In this document: positions 41,934 to 52,280 of the stretch, piece by piece
Numbering within the stretch: position 1 is the stretch's first letter
Layout: the number at the start of each line of letters is the position of its first letter
Program-made: the position numbers and the translations under genes
From: Pseudomonas thivervalensis
GTDB taxonomy: Bacteria > Pseudomonadota > Gammaproteobacteria > Pseudomonadales > Pseudomonadaceae
DNA length: 64,000 nt
Assembly (NCBI RefSeq): GCF_001269655.1
Contig: NZ_LHVE01000010.1
Coordinates: forward strand, 62,001 to 126,000
Reading direction: 5' to 3'
The notes under the pieces: generated by a model
Told to the model about the DNA's origin: nothing
The model's database searches: none
The model's input: only the letters and a program-made list of their open reading frames with translations

Positions 41934-43031
41934 TCAAGAGAGGCTGGACAAGTAGTCGTCGTAAACAAACTCGCGAACCACCTCGACGCTGCCGTCGAGT
42001 TGCTTCACAACGATGGACGGCATTTTCAGGCCGTTGAACCAGTTTTTCTTGACCATGGTGTAGCCCGCTGCGTCGATGAACGACAGCCGATCGCCGATGG
42101 ACAGCGGACGATCGAATTTGTATTCGCCAAAAATGTCTCCGGCCAGGCAGGATTTGCCGCACACCATGTAGGTGTGTTCGCCCTCGCTGGGTGCCAGCTT
42201 GGCGTCCAGGCGATAGATCAGCAGATCGAGCATGTGCGCCTCGATGGAGCTGTCCACCACGGCCAGGTGCTTGCCGTTGTAGAGCGTGTCGAGCACGGTG
42301 ACTTCCAGCGACGCACTCTGGGTGATCGCTGCCTCGCCCGGTTCCAGGTAGACCTGCACGCCATACTTTTGCGAGAAGGCCTTGAGCCGTGCGCAAAAGG
42401 CGTCCAGGGCGTAGCCCTCGCCGGTGAAATGGATGCCGCCACCGAGGCTGACCCACTCGACCTTATGCAGCAAGTGACCAAAGCGTTCCTCGATAGTGCC
42501 CAGCATCTGGTCGAACAGCCCGAAATCGCCGTTCTCGCAGTTGTTGTGGAACATGAAGCCGGAGATATGCTCGATGACCTGCTCGATCTTCACCGGGTCC
42601 CATTCACCCAGGCGGCTGAACGGTCGCGCCGGGTCGGCCAGCAGGTAATCGGAACTGCTCACTTGCGGATTGACCCGCAGGCCACGGACCTTGCCGGCCG
42701 AGGCCTCGGTGTAGCGCTGCAACTGGCCGATGGAGTTGAAGATGATCTTGTCGCAGTTGGCGAGCATCTCCTCGATCTCATCGTCGGCCCAGGCCACGCT
42801 GTAGGCGTGGGTCTCGCCGGCGAACTTCTGCCGGCCGAGCTTGAGTTCGTAAAGCGACGACGAGGTGGTGCCGTCCATGTACTGCTGCATCAGGTCGAAC
42901 ACCGACCAGGTGGCGAAGCATTTGAGCGCCAGCAAGGCCTTGGCCCCGGACTGCTCACGCACATAGGCGATCTTCTGCATGTTCGCCAGCAGCTTTTGTT
43001 TGTCGATGAGGTAGTACGGCGTTTTGATCAT
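41934..43031 (-). CDS. nspC: Carboxynorspermidine/carboxyspermidine decarboxylase
   Basis: 365 residues from ATG 43031, preceded by a near-perfect GGAGG. PLP-dependent alanine-racemase-fold decarboxylase: TPYYLIDKQKL at the start, the PLP lysine in ALLALKCFATWSVF, VEWVSLGGGIHFTGEGY (phosphate loop), YLEPGEAAITQSA, and the active-site Cys region YMVCGKSCLAGDIFGEY with FDRPLSIGDRLSFIDAAGYT. Length and motifs match NspC rather than lysine or ornithine decarboxylases. First in an operon with the partner synthase, 25 bases apart. Product is spermidine or a close homologue. Confidence 0.93.
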   Translation of the reverse strand: MIKTPYYLIDKQKLLANMQKIAYVREQSGAKALLALKCFATWSVFDLMQQYMDGTTSSSLYELKLGRQKFAGETHAYSVAWADDEIEEMLANCDKIIFNSIGQLQRYTEASAGKVRGLRVNPQVSSSDYLLADPARPFSRLGEWDPVKIEQVIEHISGFMFHNNCENGDFGLFDQMLGTIEERFGHLLHKVEWVSLGGGIHFTGEGYALDAFCARLKAFSQKYGVQVYLEPGEAAITQSASLEVTVLDTLYNGKHLAVVDSSIEAHMLDLLIYRLDAKLAPSEGEHTYMVCGKSCLAGDIFGEYKFDRPLSIGDRLSFIDAAGYTMVKKNWFNGLKMPSIVVKQLDGSVEVVREFVYDDYLSSLS

Positions 43032-43283
43032 TTTCGAGGCCTCCGGGCAAGGCGAGCCAAAAAAGGATGCGCATTGTGCCTTCACTCACTGCATATCGAA
43101 AGAGCGAAAAGCCCCGTTCACGCAATCATCCTGATCCAGGCCGACGCTTGGCGATAGCCGGACGTACCGGCTGCCCAGGCGACGAAATGCTGGATGATCT
43201 GACTAAGGAGGGGGAACCGACCAGCGCTGATGCTCGACCTTGAGCCGTCGCGATCACCGGCGCTGCGGGACAACGATGGGTGA

Positions 43284-44219
43284 TCAGTGCTGATGCATCA
43301 GGCCATGAAGTACACCGAACCTGAGACCCGCTTCGCTAGCGAACATGTCTGTAATACCGAAGACCTTGAACGCCGCCAGCATGATCGCCAGGCCACCAGG
43401 CAGGATGCCCAGGCGATGACGTTGCAAACCGGCCAACCTGAGCTGGTCGACATGCCCGACTTCCAGCAGCCGCAATGACAGGCGCAACAACCCGCTGTAG
43501 GTAATGCCACCGCGCCCGAAGTCGTTGAGACCATTGGCCTTGAGCACCTTGGCCAACATCCGCGCGGTACCGGATGAGCCGATCACCTGCTGCCAGCCCT
43601 GTGCGCGATAACGCGCCGCCACCCCTTCGAACTGCAAGACGGCCACGCGTTCAGCCTCCAGCAGCGCCTGAGCGGTGATGCGTCCGCCGGCAAAGTAACG
43701 TGCACCAAAGACACCACTGCCGACGGCAATGCTCTCCGTCAACAACGGCTGGGCGCCCTGCCCCAGAATCAGTTCGGTCGAGCCACCGCCGATGTCCACC
43801 ACCAATCGCGTCTGCTCGACACCGGGCACCGTATGGGCCACACCGGCATACACCAGTCGGGCTTCTTCATGCCCCGACAGCACGTCGATCCGAAACCCCA
43901 GGTGCCGTTCGGCACTGGCCAGGAACAGTTGGGCGTTCGCCGCTTCGCGCACGGCACTGGTCGCCACCGCCCGCACCCGCCCCGCTTCAAAGCCACGCAG
44001 TTTTTTGCCGAATCGAGCGAGGGCCTGCCAGCCTCGATCCAGCGCCAACTCGTCCAGTGCCCCGGCTTGCAGGCCTTCGGCCAATCGGACAGGTTCGCGC
44101 AGGGTTTTCACCTCTTGGATCACCAGGCGTCGATTGCGCTTGACCGACTGGCCAATCATCAGGCGAAAGGCATTGGAGCCCAGGTCAATGGCTGCGAACA
44201 GAGGGGCGTCGCCTTTCAT
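43284..44219 (-). CDS. ppx: Exopolyphosphatase/GppA family protein, short form
   Basis: 311 residues from ATG 44219 (AAGGA upstream); the frame continues to 44372 without a good site. Ppx/GppA actin-fold motifs: AAIDLGSNAFRLMIGQ near residue 10, VRAVATSAVREAAN, DVLSGHEEARLVYAGV, VVDIGGGSTELILG, and SIAVGSGVFG. Only the two catalytic domains are present; the C-terminal HD-like region of the long Escherichia coli enzymes is missing, as in other short Ppx proteins. It degrades polyphosphate (or pppGpp) and is divergent from a polyphosphate kinase 2 gene. Confidence 0.88.
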   Translation of the reverse strand: MKGDAPLFAAIDLGSNAFRLMIGQSVKRNRRLVIQEVKTLREPVRLAEGLQAGALDELALDRGWQALARFGKKLRGFEAGRVRAVATSAVREAANAQLFLASAERHLGFRIDVLSGHEEARLVYAGVAHTVPGVEQTRLVVDIGGGSTELILGQGAQPLLTESIAVGSGVFGARYFAGGRITAQALLEAERVAVLQFEGVAARYRAQGWQQVIGSSGTARMLAKVLKANGLNDFGRGGITYSGLLRLSLRLLEVGHVDQLRLAGLQRHRLGILPGGLAIMLAAFKVFGITDMFASEAGLRFGVLHGLMHQH

Positions 44220-44463
44220 AGTGGTGTTCCTTGATTCATCCGCCAGCAGGCACAAGCGCTGCCAGACATACCACGATGGTTTGCGAGGATCCTGCCATGG
44301 GTTCGATGACATCTGGATGACACTCCTTGCGCGGCCCTGGAAACAGGCACGCGTCGGCGACGTTTCGGTCAACCCCTGCCTTCAGATAATTGTTACCTGC
44401 GCGTGAAGCATAGATGACCGTCACGACTGTGTAATAACTTGCAACTAGCGTGGATTCGCCTCC
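44220..44463. promoter_or_regulatory. Divergent ppx/ppk2 promoter region
   Basis: 244 bases between the two start codons. I looked for a PHO box and found nothing convincing. Promoters for both genes must lie here. Confidence 0.35.
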
Positions 44464-45399
44464 ATGACCGAGTTCTCCATCATGCTTTCAACCCAGGACA
44501 CCTTGGTACAGCGCATCCACCGCGAATTGCTCGATCACAGCGACGAAGAACTGGAGCTGGAGTTATCCGAAGACGGGCATGACCTGAACGCCTTGTTCGA
44601 CGAACACGCCCCGCAGAGCAGCGAGAAGGAAACCCGTCGACTGTATTTCAGCGAACTGTTCCGCCTCCAGGGCGAACTGGTGAAGCTGCAAAGCTGGGTG
44701 GTCAAGACCGGGCACAAGGTCGTGATCCTGTTCGAAGGGCGCGACGCCGCCGGCAAGGGTGGCGTGATCAAGCGCATCACCCAGCGGCTCAATCCCCGGG
44801 TGTGTCGCGTCGCCGCCCTGCCCGCGCCCAACGACCGTGAACGGACTCAATGGTACTTCCAGCGCTACGTCTCGCACCTGCCCGCGGCCGGTGAAATCGT
44901 GCTGTTCGACCGCAGTTGGTACAACCGCGCCGGGGTCGAGCAAGTCATGGGGTTCTGCACCGACGACCAGTACGAAGAGTTCTTCCGCACGGTGCCGGAA
45001 TTCGAACGGATGCTCGCCCGCTCCGGCATCCAGTTGATCAAGTACTGGTTTTCCATTTCCGACCAGGAACAGCACCTGCGCTTTCTCAGCCGCATTCATG
45101 ACCCGCTCAAGCAATGGAAGCTCAGCCCCATGGACCTGGAGTCCCGTCGGCGCTGGGAGGCCTACACCAAGGCCAAGGAAATCATGCTCGAACGCACCCA
45201 CATCGCCGAGGCCCCCTGGTGGGTGGTGCACGCCGACGACAAGAAAAAAGCCCGGCTCAACTGCATCCATCACCTGCTTGGGCAGATGCCCTATGAAGAA
45301 GTGGAACTGCCGACCATCGAACTGCCGCAGCGGGTACGACAGGAAGACTACTCCCGCAGCCCGACGCCACCGGAGCTCATCGTGCCCCAGTTCTATTGA
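44464..45399 (+). CDS. ppk2: Polyphosphate kinase 2
   Basis: 311 residues; ATG 44464, with an internal ATG at 44482 as alternative. PPK2 motifs: Walker A FEGRDAAGKGGVIKRITQRLNPR, Walker B region VLFDRSWYNRAGVEQVMGFC, lid module with DPLKQWKLSPMDLESRRRWEAYTKAKEIML, and the C-terminal HADDKKKARLNCIHHLL. Single-domain class, with an acidic N-terminal extension (LELELSEDG). It transfers phosphate between polyphosphate and nucleotides. The divergent ppx gene gives a local synthesis/breakdown pair. Confidence 0.94.
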   Translation: MTEFSIMLSTQDTLVQRIHRELLDHSDEELELELSEDGHDLNALFDEHAPQSSEKETRRLYFSELFRLQGELVKLQSWVVKTGHKVVILFEGRDAAGKGGVIKRITQRLNPRVCRVAALPAPNDRERTQWYFQRYVSHLPAAGEIVLFDRSWYNRAGVEQVMGFCTDDQYEEFFRTVPEFERMLARSGIQLIKYWFSISDQEQHLRFLSRIHDPLKQWKLSPMDLESRRRWEAYTKAKEIMLERTHIAEAPWWVVHADDKKKARLNCIHHLLGQMPYEEVELPTIELPQRVRQEDYSRSPTPPELIVPQFY

Positions 45400-45482
45400 A
45401 ACCCGCCAGGCAGGGACGCCTGGCACCGACTTGTTCACCCAGCGGTTCTAACCTCACGATCACCTGCCTGACACCGACCACT

Positions 45483-45569
45483 GTGGGAGCGAGCTTGCTC
45501 GCGATAGCGGCGTGTCAGTCACAGCCCTTGCGACTGATCCTGCGCTATCGCGAGCAAGCTCGCTCCCAC
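45483..45569. repeat. REP pair (family A)
   Basis: GTGGGAGCGAGCTTGCTCGCG arm and its inverted copy, 87 bases overall, in the 305-base gap between ppk2 and the PhnD-like gene. The remainder of that gap shows no gene. Confidence 0.9.
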
Positions 45570-45704
45570 AAGGGGTTTGGGTGAGTTCATAGCCAGAAAC
45601 GGTTACCATCCCTCTCCTTCGTCTACCCTCACAGAACGGCGTACCGCCATTCACATGGGCGTGACCCTTCAACATTCCTTGCCTTCCTGTATCGGAGATC
45701 CTTC

Positions 45705-46556
45705 ATGCTCAAGCCGTCCCTGGCATTGGCCGCTGGTGTAGCCCTGTCGTTTTGCAGCTGGCTGGCGCAGGCCGCCGACACCCTGAAAGTCAGTGCGATT
45801 CCCGACGAAGCCCCGACCGAGCTGCTGCGCAAGTTCAAGCCGCTGGGGGCTTACCTGGAACAGCAAACCGGCATGAAGGTCGAGTTCGTCCCCGTGAGCG
45901 ACTACCCGGCCGTGGTCGAGGCGCTGGCCACCGACCGGATCGACATGGCCTGGCTGGGTGGCTTCACCTTCGTGCAGGCACGCCTGAAAACCGGCAACGC
46001 CATCCCCCTGGTCCAGCGCGAACAGGACGCCCAGTTCACCAGCAAATTCATCACCGCCGACCCCGCCGTCAAATCCCTCGCCGACCTCAAGGGCAAGACC
46101 TTTGCCTTCGGCTCGGTGTCGTCGACGTCCGGCAGCCTAATGCCGCGCTACTTCATGCTCAAGGACGGCATCAAGCCGGAAAGCTATTTCAGCCGCGTGG
46201 GCTACTCTGGCGCCCATGACGCCACCGTCGCCTGGGTCCAGGCCGGCAAGGTCGACGCCGGCGTGCTGAACGCCAGCGTCTGGGAAAAACTGGTCGCTGC
46301 CGGCAAGGTCGACACGGCCAAGGTCAAGGTCTTCGCCACCACCCCAGCCTACTTCGACTACAACTGGACGGTGCGCGGCACCCTCGACCCTGCGTTGGCG
46401 GCCAAGATAAAGGCGGCCTTCCTGGCACTCGATCCGGCCAACCCAAAGGATAAGGAAATCCTCGACCTGCAAGCCGCCAGTCGCTTCATCGAAACCAAGC
46501 CTGAGAACTACCAGGGCATCGAGGAAGCCGCACGCGCCGCCGAACTGCTCAAATGA
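45705..46556 (+). CDS. PhnD-like ABC substrate-binding protein
   Basis: 283 residues, ribosome site GGAGATCC. Signal peptide MLKPSLALAAGVALSFCSWLAQA. PhnD/SsuA-type core: LKVSAIPDEAPTELLRKFKPLGAYLEQQTGMKVEFVPVSDYPAVVEALATDRIDMAWLGGFTFVQA, then FGSVSSTSGSLMPRYFM and GYSGAHDATVAWVQAGKVDAGVLNASVWEKL. This family binds phosphonate, phosphite or related oxyanions; in Pseudomonas similar operons have been labelled as selenate transporters. The stop overlaps the ATPase start (ATGA). No phosphonate-degrading genes follow, so the substrate is uncertain. Confidence 0.88.
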   Translation: MLKPSLALAAGVALSFCSWLAQAADTLKVSAIPDEAPTELLRKFKPLGAYLEQQTGMKVEFVPVSDYPAVVEALATDRIDMAWLGGFTFVQARLKTGNAIPLVQREQDAQFTSKFITADPAVKSLADLKGKTFAFGSVSSTSGSLMPRYFMLKDGIKPESYFSRVGYSGAHDATVAWVQAGKVDAGVLNASVWEKLVAAGKVDTAKVKVFATTPAYFDYNWTVRGTLDPALAAKIKAAFLALDPANPKDKEILDLQAASRFIETKPENYQGIEEAARAAELLK

Positions 46557-47350
46557 CCCTGCAACTGACCCAGGTCAGCGTGACCCATGCCCACGGTGTC
46601 CAGGCACTGCGAGGCATCGACCTGCGCATCGGCGCGGGCGAGCAGGTCGCTGTCATCGGTCCGTCCGGCGCCGGCAAGTCGAGCCTGCTCAACTTGCTGG
46701 CCACCGCGCTGCGCCCAGGCAGCGGCGAGGTGCAGTTGCTCGGCGAACCCGCCTGGCAACTGTCTGCCCGCCAGCGCCAGCGCCTGCGCGCGCGCATCGG
46801 CCTGATCCACCAGTCGCCGCCCCTGCCGCCGCGCCAGCGCGTGGTCACGGCAGTCCTGGCCGGAAAACTGGGTCAGTGGGGTTTCGGCAAGAGCCTGTTG
46901 AACCTGCTCCATCCGCTGGATATCCCAGGCGCCACGGCGGCATTGGCCCGACTGGACCTGGGCGACAAACTGTTCGTGCAATGCCAGCAATTGTCCGGCG
47001 GACAACTGCAACGCGTGGGCATCGCCCGGGTGTTGTACCAGGCGCCGGAGGTGTTGCTGGCCGACGAACCGGTTTCGGCCATGGACCCGGTATTGGCCGA
47101 GCACACGCTGTCGGTGCTTTGCCGCCATGCCCGTGAACACAACGTCACCCTGGTCGCCAGCCTGCACGCGGTGGAACTGGCCTTGGCGCATTTCTCCCGG
47201 GTCATTGGCCTGCGGGATGGGCAGATCCTGTTCGACCTGCCCACCGAGGCGGTCGACCGTCCGTTGCTCGACACGCTCTATGCCAACGAACAACTGCAAC
47301 CTTCGCCAACGCCCCCTACCACCTTGAGCGTGCAGATCCCCCGATGCTGA
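46553..47350 (+). CDS. PhnC-like ABC transporter ATPase
   Basis: 265 residues. Walker A GPSGAGKSS, Q-loop region LIHQSPPLPPRQRVVTAVLAGKLG, signature LSGGQLQRVGIARVL, Walker B VLLADEPVSAMD, and switch His in VASLHAVELAL. Overlaps the binding protein by 4 bases and the next permease by 7, showing one operon. Energises the PhnE-like permeases. Confidence 0.92.
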   Translation: MTLQLTQVSVTHAHGVQALRGIDLRIGAGEQVAVIGPSGAGKSSLLNLLATALRPGSGEVQLLGEPAWQLSARQRQRLRARIGLIHQSPPLPPRQRVVTAVLAGKLGQWGFGKSLLNLLHPLDIPGATAALARLDLGDKLFVQCQQLSGGQLQRVGIARVLYQAPEVLLADEPVSAMDPVLAEHTLSVLCRHAREHNVTLVASLHAVELALAHFSRVIGLRDGQILFDLPTEAVDRPLLDTLYANEQLQPSPTPPTTLSVQIPRC

Positions 47351-48171
47351 CACGCGATACCCGAGACCCCGCCACCCGCCCTCGCCTGCTGCTCAGCCTG
47401 CTGGCCCTCGTGCTGCTGTGGCCGGGCATCCGATTCAGCGAATTGGACCTCGGCGTGCTGCTGGCAAGCGACAGCCAGAGCGAAATGGGCCGGTTCGTCG
47501 CGGCGTTCTGGCCGCCCGCCCATGGCGACGAATTCGTTGAACTGCTGTGGCAGACCACCTTGCAGACGCTGGCGATCGCCACGGCCGGCATGGCCCTGGC
47601 GTTGCTGCTGGCGGTGCCCGCGAGCCTGCTGGCCAGCCGCGCCCTGTCACTGTCGGCCGCGTCCCGTGCCGGCCATCCGGGCTATTGGGGCCAATTGCTG
47701 CGCTGGCCGGTACGCGGCCTGTTGATTTTCTTGCGCAGCGTCCCGGAAATCGTCTGGGCCTTGCTCTTCGTCCGCGCCGTCGGCCTCGGCCCCACGGCCG
47801 GTGTACTGGCAATTGCCATTACCTACAGCGGCATGCTGGGCAAGGTCTACGCGGAAATCTACGAATCGGTCGACCAGCGTCCGGCCCACGCGCTCTTGCA
47901 GTCCGGCAGCAGCCGACTCGCGGCCTTCTGCTACGGGATCCTACCCAATGTCGCGGCGGAACTGTTGTCGTACACGGTGTATCGCTGGGAATGCGCGATC
48001 CGCGCCTCCGTGGTAATGGGTTTCGTCGGTGCCGGAGGCCTGGGCCAGCAAATGGACCTGTCGCTGCGCATGTTCGCCGGCGGTGAAGTGGCCAGCCTGC
48101 TGCTGACGTTCCTGGCGTTGGTACTGCTCGCCGATCAACTCAGCCGCCTGCTGCGCTGGAGGCTGGCATGA
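47344..48171 (+). CDS. PhnE-like ABC permease
   Basis: 275 residues with about six membrane spans: LLLSLLALVLLWPGI at the start, LQTLAIATAGMALALLLAVPASLLASRAL, and the family loop PAHALLQSGSSRLAAFCYGILPNVAAELLSYTVYRWECAIRASVVMGFVGAGGLGQQ. Overlaps both neighbours by 4-7 bases. One of two permease subunits. Confidence 0.92.
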   Translation: MLTRDTRDPATRPRLLLSLLALVLLWPGIRFSELDLGVLLASDSQSEMGRFVAAFWPPAHGDEFVELLWQTTLQTLAIATAGMALALLLAVPASLLASRALSLSAASRAGHPGYWGQLLRWPVRGLLIFLRSVPEIVWALLFVRAVGLGPTAGVLAIAITYSGMLGKVYAEIYESVDQRPAHALLQSGSSRLAAFCYGILPNVAAELLSYTVYRWECAIRASVVMGFVGAGGLGQQMDLSLRMFAGGEVASLLLTFLALVLLADQLSRLLRWRLA

Positions 48172-48935
48172 ATCGCCTGCTCAACGTGGTCATGGTCCTG
48201 TGCATCGGCGTAGCGGTCGTCGCCTCGTTCGTCTACCTGGGCATCGACCTGGGTGAGCTCGGCGACAGCGGCAACCTGCAGCGGATGGCGGCTTATGCGC
48301 AGCGCTTTCTCAGCCCGGACCTGAGCCCGGGCCATTTGCAGGCGATCGGCCGCGGCGCCCTGGAAACCCTCGCCATGTCCGCCCTCGGTACGCTGCTCGC
48401 GGCGGTATTCGGCCTGCTGTTGGCCTTGCCTGCCGCCGGGCGCTTCGGCTGGCCCCTGCAGAGCGCTTCGCGCCTGGTGCTCAATGCCTTGCGCGCCGTG
48501 CCAGAACTGGTGTGGGCCGCGCTGATGGTCCTGGCCGCCGGGCTCGGCCCCAATGCCGGCACCCTGGCCCTGGCCCTGCACACCACCGGCGTGCTCGGCC
48601 GGCTGTTCGCCGAGGCCCTGGAAAATACCCCCTCCGAACCCGCCGACGCCATCCGCTTGCAAGGTGGCAATGCGGTCTTGGCGTTCTGCTACGGCACGCT
48701 GCCCAACCTCCTGCCCCAGCTACTGGCCTATGTCCTGTACCGCTGGGAAAACAATATCCGCATGGCCAGCGTGCTCGGTTTCGTCGGCGCCGGGGGCCTG
48801 GGGCAAATGCTCTACGTCAGCCTCAGCCTGTTCCAGGAAGCCCAAGGCAGCACGGTAATCCTGGCGATGCTGTTGCTGGTTCTGGCGGTCGACTCGTTGA
48901 GCGGTTGGAGTCGCCAGCGTTGGGTCAAGGCGTGA
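48168..48935 (+). CDS. PhnE-like ABC permease
   Basis: 255 residues, close in pattern to the preceding permease (LQGGNAVLAFCYGTLPNLLPQLLAYVLYRWENNIRMASVLGFVGAGGLGQML), so the two probably arose by duplication and form a heterodimer. Its ATG overlaps the previous stop. Last gene of the operon; the convergent delta-60 gene ends 17 bases later. Confidence 0.92.
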   Translation: MNRLLNVVMVLCIGVAVVASFVYLGIDLGELGDSGNLQRMAAYAQRFLSPDLSPGHLQAIGRGALETLAMSALGTLLAAVFGLLLALPAAGRFGWPLQSASRLVLNALRAVPELVWAALMVLAAGLGPNAGTLALALHTTGVLGRLFAEALENTPSEPADAIRLQGGNAVLAFCYGTLPNLLPQLLAYVLYRWENNIRMASVLGFVGAGGLGQMLYVSLSLFQEAQGSTVILAMLLLVLAVDSLSGWSRQRWVKA

Positions 48936-48952
48936 CCACAGGCGCTGTCTCA

Positions 48953-50152
48953 TCAGCTCAGATAACGCGCTATCCCCACGCCTGTTCCAGGCAAGCCCAA
49001 AATCCACCCGGACGCCACTATCTTTCCGTCGGCTTGCAAAGAGACGCTCCGAGCCAAATCCAAACCGCCCAAGTCTGTCATGACTCGACCATGCAATCCG
49101 AACTCGAGGTCTGGCGCGCCGTTGGGAAGAAACCGCATCAACGTGAAATTAGCGGTTTTTTCGGTCCCCAGGGATGATCCTGCTGCAATGATTTTATTGT
49201 CAGATTGAATGGCCACAGCGTGATTCTGAACTTCGTAACCTTGAAAACCAATAACAGCAGGTGTTCCGTGATGAAAAGTCTCGTCCAGACTTCCGTCAGG
49301 ATTGATTCGCGCTATCAAAGCATGGGCTCCCTTCGATTCAATCTCCGCAGAACCCACGGCCACGATTTTTCCATCTCGCTGCCGCTCAGCGGCAAGAATT
49401 TGCGCGAATTGGACTTGTGATACTTCAATCGTAACAACACCTTCCTCGCCAAAAGAAGGATCAGGTCGTCCATCACTCAAATAGCGTGCAAACAACAAGG
49501 CACCTTTTTTTGCCCCGGCGAAAAGCAGCCGGTCATCCGGGAGCACGATCAGTGATGAAAAGTGAACCTTCCCGACAAATACCATGCCGGTTTCGCCGAA
49601 GGTCAGGTCAAGCTCCCCTTTGCTGTCAAGCCGAAGGAGAACTTCATCATAGTTCTCATACCCTCTCACAACCCTCGCGACGAGGACGATTTTTCCGTCG
49701 GGTTGGACCGCTACAACATGAGCAATATTTTCGCCCTCTGGCAAATTGATAATCACACGCCCTTTCATGCCAAAGCGGGTGTCCAGTGTTCCGTCAGGCA
49801 AAATCCTGAGGAGAAAAAGTATCGCTTCAAGCTTTTCCCCGACACTGCCGAATACAAAGGCGTGATCATTGGGTTGGAGGTTTAAAACGACCTTCGCTAT
49901 GCGGACACCGGGAAAAAGCTTGATGCGCGTAATGCCATGCTCACCAAAAGAATCATCCAGGTCGCCATTACTCAGGTGTCGCACCAAAACAACATCATCG
50001 GCATTGGCACCAGCCGAGAATATTTTTCCGTCACTGAGTAATTTTGACGCTCCTAAAAAACTGCCTTGGGCAAGAGTGAACACTACTGTTCCCCCGTCAC
50101 CAAAGCTTGGGTCAAGATCGCCTGCCGCTTTAGTTGCTTTTTGCGTAGTCAT
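48953..50152 (-). CDS. Delta-60 repeat protein
   Basis: 399 residues made of seven or so repeats of the delta-60 type, each marked by D-x-x-F-G-x-x-G: DPSFGDGG, DDSFGEHG, DTRFGMKG, DLTFGETG, DPSFGEEG, a degenerate DETFHHG and DLEFGLHG, with LQPDGKI-type strands between (VQPDGKIV, QADGKIVASG). This predicts a beta-propeller-like structure. No signal peptide is seen. Base composition is visibly less GC-rich than the neighbours, suggesting acquisition. Function unknown; some delta-60 proteins are associated with insecticidal or polymorphic toxins, but no toxin domain is present here. Confidence 0.85.
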   Translation of the reverse strand: MTTQKATKAAGDLDPSFGDGGTVVFTLAQGSFLGASKLLSDGKIFSAGANADDVVLVRHLSNGDLDDSFGEHGITRIKLFPGVRIAKVVLNLQPNDHAFVFGSVGEKLEAILFLLRILPDGTLDTRFGMKGRVIINLPEGENIAHVVAVQPDGKIVLVARVVRGYENYDEVLLRLDSKGELDLTFGETGMVFVGKVHFSSLIVLPDDRLLFAGAKKGALLFARYLSDGRPDPSFGEEGVVTIEVSQVQFAQILAAERQRDGKIVAVGSAEIESKGAHALIARINPDGSLDETFHHGTPAVIGFQGYEVQNHAVAIQSDNKIIAAGSSLGTEKTANFTLMRFLPNGAPDLEFGLHGRVMTDLGGLDLARSVSLQADGKIVASGWILGLPGTGVGIARYLS

Positions 50153-50247
50153 ACCAGTTGCTCTTCAAAGGAAGTGATGGGACTACAGGTATAGGGAAAG
50201 TCCTTTCACCTCACTACTGTCAGAGTTGACAGGAGTGACGAGCGGTT

Positions 50248-51171
50248 TTAAGCCCTCATCATCAACTCCCCCCGCACATCCGCCTCCCCCTGCAACAACT
50301 CAACCACCCAATCGATAAACACCCGCACCCTCGGCGACAACTGTCGATGGGGCGGATACACCGCCGAGATCGGCCACGACGGCACGCCGTACTCGCTCAA
50401 CACTTCGACCAGCCTGCCCTCGGCCAACTGCCGTTGCACGTGATAACGCGGCACCTGGATCAAGCCGAATCCCGCTTCACAGGCCGTCACATAAGCGTCG
50501 GCATTGTTGACGTTCAACTCACTCGGCAATTGCATTTCCCGCACCCGCCCCGCCACCTCGAATTCGAACGGGAAGAACCGTCCATTGCCAGACGCAAAGC
50601 CGATGGCCTGGTGTGCTGGCAAATCCTCCAGACGCCGAGGCGTGCCGACGCGAGCGAGGTAGCCGGGGCTGGCACAGGTCAGTTGATGCAGGCACACGAT
50701 GGGCCGCGCGACCAAGCCTTGATCAATGATATGGCCGGCGCGGATTGCGCAATCCACGCCCTCGCGCTGCAGATGGACCTGGTGATCATGAAAACCAATG
50801 TCCAGTTGCAACGCCGGGTAGCGGCGATAAAAATCCGCCAGGCGCGGCAGGATCCAGGTGCAACCAAAGGCGATCGGCATGTCCACTTTCAAGGTGCCCC
50901 GCGGTTGGCTCCGCTGCACCGACAACGAACTCTCCAGATCATCGAGGTCGTCCAGCAACTGGCCGCTGCGCTGGTAATACGCCTGGCCATCCAGTGTTGC
51001 CCGCACCTGCCGGGTGGTGCGCTGCAACAGTTGCACACCCAAGTGGGCTTCCAACTGCTGGATCAACAGGCTGACGGTGGCCCGGGGCAAGCCAAGGTCA
51101 TCGGCCGCCTTGCCGAAACCGCCCAGCTCGACGATACGCCGGAACACTTGCATGGCCTGTAATCGGTCCAC
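50248..51171 (-). CDS. LysR-family transcriptional regulator
   Basis: 307 residues from GTG 51171 (GAGGCGCG upstream). N-terminal helix-turn-helix: MDRLQAMQVFRRIVELGGFGKAADDLGLPRATVSLLIQQLEAHLGVQLLQRTTRQV, then a two-lobed effector domain (DMPIAFGCTWILPRLADFYRRYPALQLDIGFHD). Divergent from the aldo/keto reductase at 51285, which it most likely controls. DhlR/CrgA-like subfamily by pattern. Confidence 0.93.
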   Translation of the reverse strand: MDRLQAMQVFRRIVELGGFGKAADDLGLPRATVSLLIQQLEAHLGVQLLQRTTRQVRATLDGQAYYQRSGQLLDDLDDLESSLSVQRSQPRGTLKVDMPIAFGCTWILPRLADFYRRYPALQLDIGFHDHQVHLQREGVDCAIRAGHIIDQGLVARPIVCLHQLTCASPGYLARVGTPRRLEDLPAHQAIGFASGNGRFFPFEFEVAGRVREMQLPSELNVNNADAYVTACEAGFGLIQVPRYHVQRQLAEGRLVEVLSEYGVPSWPISAVYPPHRQLSPRVRVFIDWVVELLQGEADVRGELMMRA

Positions 51172-51284
51172 TGTCGCGCCTCATTATTCAGATATTACGA
51201 ATAGTTAAACCAATAATCGGGGATTTATCCAGGAAACCTCTTGCTGGAGACTGCACAGGTCGTTCATTTCCAGGAGCTATCAGC

Positions 51285-52280
<996 letters not shown>

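Noticed and set aside
44220..44463. PHO box in the ppx/ppk2 promoter region
   Set aside because: Only a poor partial match; no pair of CTGTCAT-type repeats with the right spacing.
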